Shown piece by piece: positions 51,511 to 61,626 of a DNA stretch of 64,000 nt. Numbering within the stretch: position 1 is the stretch's first letter; each line of letters opens with the position of its first letter. Position numbers and translations under genes: made by a program. This DNA is from Calliopsis andreniformis (Eukaryota; Arthropoda; Insecta; Hymenoptera; Andrenidae): assembly GCF_051401765.1 (NCBI RefSeq), contig NW_027480494.1, positions 992,001-1,056,000 of the forward strand, written 5' to 3'. The notes under the pieces are model-generated. The model did not search any database. It saw only the letters and a program-made list of their open reading frames with translations, and was not told where the DNA came from.

Positions 51511-54500
51511 GCCGCCACAGCCATGGCCATAGTATCCAAAACCATAGCCATAGCAGCCATAGCCAAAGACATAGCCATAGCAGCCATAGCCATAGCCATA
51601 GCCATAGCAGCCATAGCCATATCCATAGCAGCCATAGCCGTAGCCATAGCAGCCATAGCCATAGCCAATGCAGCCATAACCATAGCCATAGCATCCATAG
51701 CGATAGCCATAGCAGCCGTAGGCAGAGCCATCGCAACCATAGCTATATCCATAGCAGACACACACATAGCCACAGCCATAGCAGCCATAATCATAGCCAT
51801 AGCCATAGCAGCCAATGCCATAGCCATAGCCATAGCAGCTGTAGCCATTGCCAAAGCGGCCATAGCCATAGCCACAGCAGCCTTAGCCATAGCCATAGCC
51901 ATAGCAGACATAGCCATAGCCATAGCCATAGCAGCCTTGGCCGTAGCCATAGTCATAGCAGACATAGCCATAGCCATAGCCATAGCAGCCATAGCCATAG
52001 CCATAGCAGCCGTAGCCATAGCAGCCGCAGCCATAGCCATAGCCATAGCAGCCATTGCCATAGCCATTGCAGCCATAACCACAGCCATAGCAGCCATAGC
52101 CATAGCCATAGCAGCCATAGGCATATCCATAGCAGCGGGAGCCAGAGCCGCAGCAGCCGTAGACATAGCCATATCCTTAGCAGCCATAGACATAACCATA
52201 GCCATAGCAGACATGGCTATAGCCATAGCTGCCATAGCCATGGCCATAGTAGCCAAAGCCATAGCCATGGCAGCCATAGCCATAGACATAGACATAGCCA
52301 TAGCAGCCATAGCCATAGCCATAGCCATAACCATAGCAGCCATAGCCATAGCCGTAGCAGCCATAGCCATAGCCATAGCAGCCGTAGCAGCCATAGCGAT
52401 AGCCATAGCAGCCATAGGCATACCCATAGCAGCAGGAGCCAGAGCCACAGCAGCCGTAGACATAGCCATAGCCTTAGCATTCATAGCCATAACCATAGCC
52501 ATAGCAGCCATAGCCATAGCCATAGCAGCCATAGCGATAGCCATAGCAGCCATAGCCATAGACATAGCAGTCATAGCCATAGCCATAGCCATAACAGCCA
52601 TAGCAATAGCAGCCATAGCCATAGCCATAGCCATAGCCGTAGCAGCCATAGCCATAGCCATAGCAGCCATAGCCATAGCCATAGCAACCATAGCCATAGC
52701 CAGAGCAGTCGTAGCCACAGCCATAGCAGTCATGTCCATAGCCATAGCAGCCATAGGCATAGCCATACCCATAGCAGCCATAGCCATAGCCATAGCAGTC
52801 ATACCTATAGCCATAGCCATAGCAGCCATAGCCATAGCCATAGCCATAGCAGCCATAGCCATAGCCATAGCAGCCATAGCCATAGCCATACCCATAGCAG
52901 CCATAGCCATAGCCATAGCCGTCATAGCCATAGCCACAGCCATAGCAGCCATAGCCATAGCCATAGCCATAGCAGCCATAGCCATAGCCATAGCAGCCAT
53001 AGCAATAGCCATAGCAGCCATAACCACAGCCATAGCAGCCATAGCCATAGCCATAGCAGCCATAGCCATAGCCATAGCAGCCAGAGCCAGAGCCACAGCA
53101 GCCGTAGACGTAGCCATAGCCTTGGCAGCCATAGACATAACCATGGCCATAGCAGCCATAGCCATAGCCAGAGCAGGCATAGCCACAGCCATAGCAGTCA
53201 TGGCCATAGCCATAGCAGCCATAGGCATAGCCATACCCATAGTAGCCAAAGCCGTAGCCATAGCAGCCATAGCCATAGCCATATCCATAGCGACCATAGC
53301 CATAGCCATAGCAGTCATAGAAATAGCCATAGCCATAGCAGCCATGGCCATAGCCATAGCCATAGCAGCCATAGCCATAGCCATAGCAGCCATAGCCATA
53401 GCCATAGCAGACATAGCCACAGCCATAGCAGCCATAGCCATAGCCATAGCCATAGCTGCCATAGGCATAGCCATACCCATAGCAGCCATTGACATAGCCA
53501 TAGCAGTCATAGCCATAGCCATAGCCATAACAGCCATAGCCATAGCCATAGCCATAGCAGCCATAGCCATAGCCATAGCAGCCATAGCAATAGCCATAGC
53601 AGCCATAACCACAGCCATAGCAGCCATAGCCATAGCCATAGCAGCCATAGCCATAGCCATAGCAGTTATAGCCATAGACATAGCCATAGCAGCCATAGCC
53701 ATAGCCATAGCCATAGCAGACATAGCCATAGCCATAGCAGCCATAGCCATAGCCAAACCCATAGCAGCCATAGCCATAGCCATAGCAGTCATGGCCATAG
53801 CCATAGACAAAGCAGCCATAGCCATAGCCACAGCCACAGCAGCCATAGCCATAGCCATAGCAGACATAACCACAGCCACAGCAGCCATAGCCATAGCCAT
53901 AGCAGCCATAGCCGTAACCATAGCTATAGTAGCCATAGCCATAGCAGCCATAGCCATATCCATAGCAGCCAGAGCCAGAGCCACAGCAGCCGTAGACATA
54001 GCCATAGCAGCCATAGCCATAGCCATAGCAGCCATAGCCATAGCCATAGCTGACATAGTCATAAGCATAGCCATAGCAGCAATGGCCATAGCCATAGCAG
54101 CCATAGCCATAGCCATAGCAGTCATAGCTATAGCCATAGCCATAGCAGCCATAGCCATAGCCATAGCCATAGCAGCCACAGCCATAGCCATAGCAGCCAT
54201 AGCCATAGCCATACCCATAGCAGCCATAGACATAGCCATAGCCGTCATAGCCATAGCCACAGCCATAGCAGCCGTATCCATAGCCATAGTAGCCATAGCC
54301 ATAGCCATAGCAGCCATAGCCGCCATAGCCATAGCCATAGCAGCCATAGCCATAGCCATTGCAGCCATAGCCATAGCCATAGCAGCCATAGCCATAGACA
54401 TACCCATAGCAGCCATAGCCATAGCCATAGCAGTCATGGCCATAGCCATAGACAAAGCAACCATAGCCATAGCCACAGCCATAGCAGCCATAGCCATAAC

Positions 54501-55764
54501 CATAGCAGCCATAGCCATAGCCATAGCAGACATAACCACAGCCATAGCAGCTATAGCCATAGCCATAGCAGCCATAGCCATCGCCATAGCCTTAGCAGCA
54601 ATAGCCATAGTCATAGCCATAGCCATAGGAGCTATAGCCATAGCCATAGCCATAGCAGCCATTGCCATAGCCATAGCAGCCATAACCACAGCCATAGCGG
54701 CCATAGCCATAGCCATAGCAGCCAGAGCCATAGCAGCCAGAGCCAGAGCCACAGCAGCCGTAGACATAGCCATAGCCTTAGCAGCCATAGACATAATCAT
54801 AGCCATAGCAGCCATAGCCATAGCCACAGCAGCCACAGCCATGGCCATAGTAGCCAAAGCCATAGCCATGGCCATAGTAGCCAAAGCCATAGCCATTGCA
54901 GCCATAGCCATAGACATAGCCATAGCCGCCAAAACCATAGCCGTAGCCATAGCCATAGCAGCCATAGCCATAGCCATAGCAGCCATACCAATGGCCATAG
55001 TAGCCAAAGCCGTAGCCATAGCAGCCATAGCCATAGCCATATCCATAGCGGCCATAGCCATAGCCATAGCAGTCATAGCCATAGCCATAGTCATAGCAGA
55101 CATAGCCATAGCCATAGCCATAGCAGCCATAGCCATAGCCATAGCAGCCGTAGCCATAGCAGCCGCAGCCATAGCCATAGCCATAGCAGCCATTGCCATA
55201 GCCATTGCAGCCGTAACCACAGCCATAGCAGCCATAGCCATAGCCATAGCAGCCATAGGCATATCCATAGCAGCGAGAGCCAGAGCCGCAGCAGCCGTAG
55301 ACATAGCCATATCCTTAGCAGCCATAGACATAACCATAGCCACAGCAGCCATAACTATAGCCATAGCTGCCATAGCCATGGCCATGGTAGCCAAAGCCAT
55401 AGCCATAACAGCCATAGCCATAGACATAGCCATAGCCATAGCAGTCATAGCCATAGCCATAGCCATAGCAGCCATGGCCATAGCCATAGCCATAGCAGCC
55501 ATAGCCATAGCCATAGCAGCCATAGCCATAGCCATAGCAGACATAGCCACAGCCATAGCAGCCATAGCCATAGCCATAGCTGCCATAGGCATAGCCATAC
55601 CCATAGCAGCCATAGACATAGCCATAGCAGTCATAGCCATAGCCATAGCCATAGCAGCCATAGCCATAGCCATAGCCATAGCAGCCATAGCCATAGCCAT
55701 AGCAGCCATAGCCATAGCAGCCGCAGCCATAGCCATAGCCATAGCAGTTATAGCCATAGACATA
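51511..55764 (+). repeat. 4.25-kb higher-order repeat, copy 2 (4254 bp)
   Basis: Near-identical to copy 1. It is 6 bp longer because of one extra CATAGC hexamer just before the CATAGCTGCC marker at about 53450. Private substitutions include CAGTCGTAGCC near 52707 and CAGGCATAGCC near 53175. Confidence 0.93.
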
Positions 55765-56764
55765 GCTGCCACAGCCATGGCCATAGTATCCAAAACCATA
55801 GCCATAGCAGCCATAGCCAAAGACATAGCCATAGCAGCCATAGCCATAGCCATAGCCATAGCAGCCATAGCCATATCCATAGCAGCCATAGCCGTAGCCA
55901 TAGCAGCCATAGCCATAGCCAATGCAGCCATAACCATAGCCATAGCATCCATAGCGATAGCCATAGCAGCCGTAGGCAGAGCCATAGCAACCATAGCTAT
56001 ATGCATAGCAGACACACACATAGCCACAGCCATAGCAGCCATAATCATAGCCATAGCCATAGCAGCCAATGCCATAGCCATAGCCATAGCAGCTGTAGCC
56101 ATTGCCAAAGCGGCCATAGCCATAGCCACAGCAGCCTTAGCCATAGCCATAGCCATAGCAGACATAGCCATAGCCATAGCCATAGCAGCCTTGGCCGTAG
56201 CCATAGTCATAGCAGACATAGCCATAGCCATAGCCATAGCAGCCATAGCCATAGCCATACCAGCCGTAGCCATAGCAGCCGCAGCCATAGCCATAGCCAT
56301 AGCAGCCATTGCCATAGCCATTGCAGCCATAACCACAGCCATAGCAGCCATTGCCATAGATATAGCAGCCATAGGCATATCCATAGCAGCGAGAGCCAGA
56401 GCCGCAGCAGCCGTAGACATAGCCATATCCTTAGCAGCCATAGACATAACCATAGCCATAGCAGCCATAGCTATAGCCATAGCTGCCATAGCCATGGCCA
56501 TAGTAGCCAAAGCCATAGCCATAGCAGCCATTGACATAGCCATAGCAGCCAGAGCCAGAGCCACAGCAGCCGTAGACATAGCCATAGCCTTAGGGGCCAT
56601 AGACATAACCATAGCCATAGCAGCCATAGAAATAGCCATAGCCGCCACAGCCATGGCAATTGTATCCAAAACCATAGCCATAGCAGCCATAGCCAAAGAC
56701 ATAGCCATAGCAGCCATAGCCATAGCCATAGCCATAGCCATTGCAGCCATAGCCATAGCCATAG
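55765..56764 (+). repeat. 4.25-kb higher-order repeat, truncated copy 3
   Basis: Starts with GCTGCCACAGCC, a variant of the usual block start, and keeps the type B landmark 254 bp in (56019). Similarity to copies 1 and 2 holds to about 56525. It then switches at CATTGACATAGCC to a CAGAGCC block. The same switch recurs 5862 bp later at about 62390. Confidence 0.88.
56001..56534 (+). other. His-Ser open frame with rare ATG, likely by-product
   Basis: The third long reading reads CAT AGC on the + strand and gives a His-Ser polymer. It begins at an unusual ATG created by ATATGCATAG at about 56000, where other copies have ATATCCATAG. It ends at a TGA in CATTGACAT near 56534. The frame is open over long distances elsewhere but lacks an ATG. 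Nothing beyond composition is visible in it, and I infer no function. Confidence 0.8.
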
Positions 56765-58095
56765 CAGACATAGCCATAGCCATAGCCATAGCAGCCGTAT
56801 CCATAGCCATAGTAGCCATAGCCATAGCCATAGCAGCCATAGTCGCCATAGCCATAACCATAGCAGCCATAGCCATAGCCATAGCAGACATAGCCATAGC
56901 CATAGCCATAGCAGCCGTATCCATAGCCATAGTAGCCATAGCCATAGCCATAGCAGCCATAGCCGCCATAGCCATAGCCAGAGCAGCCATAGCCATAGCC
57001 ATTGCAGCCATAGCCATAGCCATAGCAGCCATAGCCATAGCCATACCCATAGCAGCCATAGCCATAGCAGTCATGGCCATAGCCATAGACAAAGCAACCA
57101 TAGCCATAGCCACAGCCATAGCAGCCATAGCCATAACCATAGCAGCCATAGCCATACCCATAGCAGACATAACCACAGCCATAGCAGCCATAGCCATAGC
57201 CATAGCAGCCATAGCCATCGCCATAGCCTTAGCAGCAATAGCCATAGTCATAGCCATAGCCATAGCAGCTATAGCCATAGCCATAGCCATAGCAGCCACA
57301 GCCGTAGCCATAGCAGTCATAGCCATAGCCATAGCAGCCAGAGTAGACATAGCCATAGCCATAGCAGCCATAGCCATAGCCATAGCAGCCATAGCCATAG
57401 CTATAGCAGCCAGAGCCGGAGCCACAGCAGCCGTAGACATAGCCATAGCCTTAGCAGCCATAGCCATAACCATAGCTATAGCAGCCATAGCCATAGCAGC
57501 CATAGACATATCCATAGCAGCCAGAGCCAGAGCCACAGCAGCCGTAGACATAGCCATAGCATCCATAGCCATAGCAGCCGTAGCCATAGCCATAGCTGCC
57601 ATAGTCATAACCTTAGCCATTGCAGCCACAGCCGTAGCCATAGCAGCCATAGCCATAGTCATAGCAGCCATAGCCATAGCCATAGCAGCCATAGCGATAG
57701 CCGTAGAAGCCGTAGGCATAGCCATAGCAGCCATAGCTATATCCATAGCAGACACACACATAGCCACAGCCATAGCAGCCATAATCATAGCCATAGCCAT
57801 AGCAGCCAATGCCATAGCCATAGCCATAGCCATAGCAGCCGATGCCATATCCATAGCCATAGCAGCTGTAGCTATTGCCAAAGCGGCCATAGCCATAGCC
57901 ACAGCAGCCTTAGCCATAGCCATAGCCATAGCAGACATAGCCATAGCCATAGCCATAGCAGCGTTAGCCATAGCCATAGTCATAGCAGCCATAGCCATAG
58001 CCATAGCCATAGCAGCCATAGCCAAAGCCATAGCAGCCATAGCCATAGCAGCCGCAGCCATAGCCATAGCCATAGCAGCCATAGCCATAGCCATA
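56765..58095 (+). repeat. 10.8-kb-offset segment, right copy
   Basis: Counterpart of 45905-47262, including the hybrid landmark at 57761 and the GATGCC variant at 57841. A private GTAGAAGCCGTAGG change lies just upstream of the landmark. Confidence 0.88.
57690..57875 (+). repeat. Second hybrid landmark, copy of the one at 46928
   Basis: Same type A upstream and type B downstream structure around GACACACACAT (ends 57761), and the same double CAATGCC/CGATGCC. It lies exactly 10833 bp from the first hybrid, so both probably descend from one event followed by segmental duplication. Confidence 0.87.
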
Positions 58096-61000
58096 GCCGC
58101 CACAGCCATGGCCATAGTATCCAAAACCATAGCCATAGCAGCCATAGCCAAAGACATAGCCATAGCAGCCATAGCCATAGCCATAGCCATAGCAGCCATA
58201 GCCATATCCATAGCAGCCATAGCCGTAGCCATAGCAGCCATAGCCATAGCCAATGCAGCCATAACCATAGCCATAGCATCCATAGCGATAGCCATAGCAG
58301 CCGTAGGCAGAGCCATAGCAACCATAGCTATATCCATAGCAGACACACACATAGCCACAGCCATAGCAGCCATAATCATAGCCATAGCCATAGCAGCCAA
58401 TGCCATAGCCATAGCCATAGCAGCTGTAGCCATTGCCAAAGCGGCCATAGCCATAGCCACAGCAGCCTTAGCCATAGCCATAGCCATAGCAGACATAGCC
58501 ATAGCCATAGCCATAGCAGCCTTGGCCGTAGCCATAGTCATAGCAGACATAGCCATAGCCATAGCCATAGCAGCCATAGCCATAGCCATAGCAGCCGTAG
58601 CCATAGCAGCCGCAGCCATAGCCATAGCCGTAGCAGCCATTGCCATAGCCATTGCAGCCATAACCACAGCCATAGCAGCCATAGCCATAGCCATAGCAGC
58701 CATAGGCATATCCATAGCAGCGGGAGCCAGAGCCGCAGCAGCCGTAGACATAGCCATATCCTTAGCAGCCATAGACATAACCATAGCCATAGCAGCCATA
58801 GCTATAGCCATAGCAGCCATAGCCATAGCCATAGCCATAGCAGCCATAGCCATAGCCATAGCAGCCATAGCAATAGCCATAGCAGCCATAACCACAGCCA
58901 TAGCAGCCATAGCCATAGCCATAGCAGCCATAGCCATAGCCATAGCAGCCAGAGCCAGAGCCACAGCAGCCGTAGACGTAGCCATAGCCTTGGCAGCCAT
59001 AGACATAACCATGGCCATAGCAGCCATAGCCATAGCCAGAGCAGTCATAGCCACAGCCATAGCAGTCATGGCCATAGCCATAGCAGCCATAGGCATAGCC
59101 ATACCCATAGTAGCCAAAGCCGTAGCCATAGCAGCCATAGCCATAGCCATATCCATAGCGACCATAGCCATAGCCATAGCAGTCATAGAAATAGCCATAG
59201 CCATAGCAGCCATGGCCATAGCCATAGCCATAGCAGCCATAGCCATAGCCATAGCAGCCATAGCCATAGCCATAGCAGATATAGCCACAGCCATAGCAGC
59301 CATAGCCATAGCCATAGCTGCCATAGGCATAGCCATACCCATAGCAGCCATTGACATAGCCATAGCAGTCATAGCCATAGCCATAGCCATAACAGCCATA
59401 GCCATAGCCATAGCCATAGCAGCCATAGCCATAGCCATAGCAGCCATAGCAATAGCCATAGCAGCCATAACCACAGCCATAGCAGCCATAGCCATAGCCA
59501 TAGCAGCCATAGCCATAGCCATAGCAGTTATAGCCATAGACATAGCCATACCAGCCATAGCCATAGCCATAGCCATAGCAGACATAGCCATAGCCATAGC
59601 AGCCATAGCCATAGCCAAACCCATAGCAGCCATAGCCATAGCCATAGCAGTCATGGCCATAGCCATAGACAAAGCAGCCATAGCCATAGCCACAGCCACA
59701 GCAGCCATAGCCATAGCCATAGCAGACATAACCACAGCCACAGCAGCCATAGCCATAGCCATAGCAGCCATAGCCGTAACCATAGCTATAGTAGCCATAG
59801 CCATAGCAGCCATAGCCATATCCATAGCAGCCAGAGCCAGAGCCACAGCAGCCGTAGACATAGCCATAGCAGCCATAGCCATAGCCATAGCAGCCATAGC
59901 CATAGCCATAGCTGACATAGTCATAAGCATAGCCATAGCAGCAATGGCCATAGCCATAGCAGCCATAGCCATAGCCATAGCAGTCATAGCTATAGCCATA
60001 GCCATAGCAGCCATAGCCATAGCCATAGCCATAGCAGCCACAGCCATAGCCATAGCAGCCAAAGCCATAGCCATACCCATAGCAGCCATAGACATAGCCA
60101 TAGCCGTCATAGCCATAGCCACAGCCATAGCAGCCGTATCCATAGCCATAGTAGCCATAGCCATAGCCATAGCAGCCATAGCCGCCATAGCCATAGCCAT
60201 AGCAGCCATAGCCATAGCCATTGCAGCCATAGCCATAGCCATAGCAGCCATAGCCATAGACATACCCATAGCAGCCATAGCCATAGCCATAGCAGTCATG
60301 GCCATAGCCATAGACAAAGCAACCATAGCCATAGCCACAGCCATAGCAGCCATAGCCATAACCATAGCAGCCATAGCCATAGCCATAGCAGACATAACCA
60401 CAGCCATAGCAGCCATAGCCATAGCCATAGCAGCCATAGCCATCGCCATAGCCTTAGCAGCAATAGCCATAGTCATAGCCATAGCCATAGGAGCTATAGC
60501 CATAGCCATAGCCATAGCAGCCATTGCCATAGCCATAGCAGCCATAACCACAGCCATAGCGGCCATAGCCATAGCCATAGCAGCCAGAGCCATAGCAGCC
60601 AGAGCCAGAGCCACAGCAGCCGTAGACATAGCCATAGCCTTAGCAGCCATAGACATAATCATAGCCATAGCAGCCATAGCCATAGCCACAGCAGCCACAG
60701 CCATGGCCATAGTAGCCAAAGCCATAGCCATGGCCATAGTAGCCAAAGCCATAGCCACTGCAGCCATAGCCATAGACATAGCCATAGCCGCCAAAACCAT
60801 AGCCGTAGCCATAGCCATAGCAGCCATAGCCATAGCCATAGCAGCCATACCAATGGCCATAGTAGCCAAAGCCGTAGCCATAGCAGCCATAGCCATAGCC
60901 ATATCCATAGCGGCCATAGCCATAGCCATAGCAGTCATAGCCATAGCCATAGTCATAGCAGACATAGCCATAGCCATAGCCATAGCAGCCATAGCCATAG

Positions 61001-61626
61001 CCATAGCAGCCGTAGCCATAGCAGCCGCAGCCATAGCCATAGCCATAGCAGCCATTGCCATAGCCATTGCAGCCGTAACCACAGCCATAGCAGCCATAGC
61101 CATAGCCATAGCAGCCATAGGCATATCCATAGCAGCGAGAGCCAGAGCCGCAGCAGCCGTAGACATAGCCATATCCTTAGCAGCCATAGACATAACCATA
61201 GCCACAGCAGCCATAACTATAGCCATAGCTGCCATAGCCATGGCCATGGTAGCCAAAGCCATAGCCATAACAGCCATAGCCATAGACATAGCCATAGCCA
61301 TAGCAGTCATAGCCATAGCCATAGCCATAGCAGCCATGGCCATAGCCATAGCCATAGCAGCCATAGCCATAGCCATAGCAGCCATAGCCATAGCCATAGC
61401 AGACATAGCCACAGCCATAGCAGCCATAGCCATAGCCATAGCTGCCATAGGCATAGCCATACCCATAGCAGCCATAGACATAGCCATAGCAGTCATAGCC
61501 ATAGCCATAGCCATAGCAGCCATAGCCATAGCCATAGCCATAGCAGCCATAGCCATAGCCATAGCAGCCATAGCCATAGCAGCCGCAGCCATAGCCATAG
61601 CCATAGCAGTTATAGCCATAGACATA
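58096..61626 (+). repeat. 4.25-kb higher-order repeat, copy 4 with 717-bp deletion
   Basis: Starts at GCCGCCACAGCC and has the landmark 254 bp in (58350). It is 3531 bp long, 717 bp shorter than copy 1. The offset to copy 1 is 10833 bp at the start but 10116 bp at GTAGACGTAGCC (58971 versus 48855). The deletion therefore lies near 58813, where CATAGCTGCC of the other copies is replaced. Confidence 0.92.
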
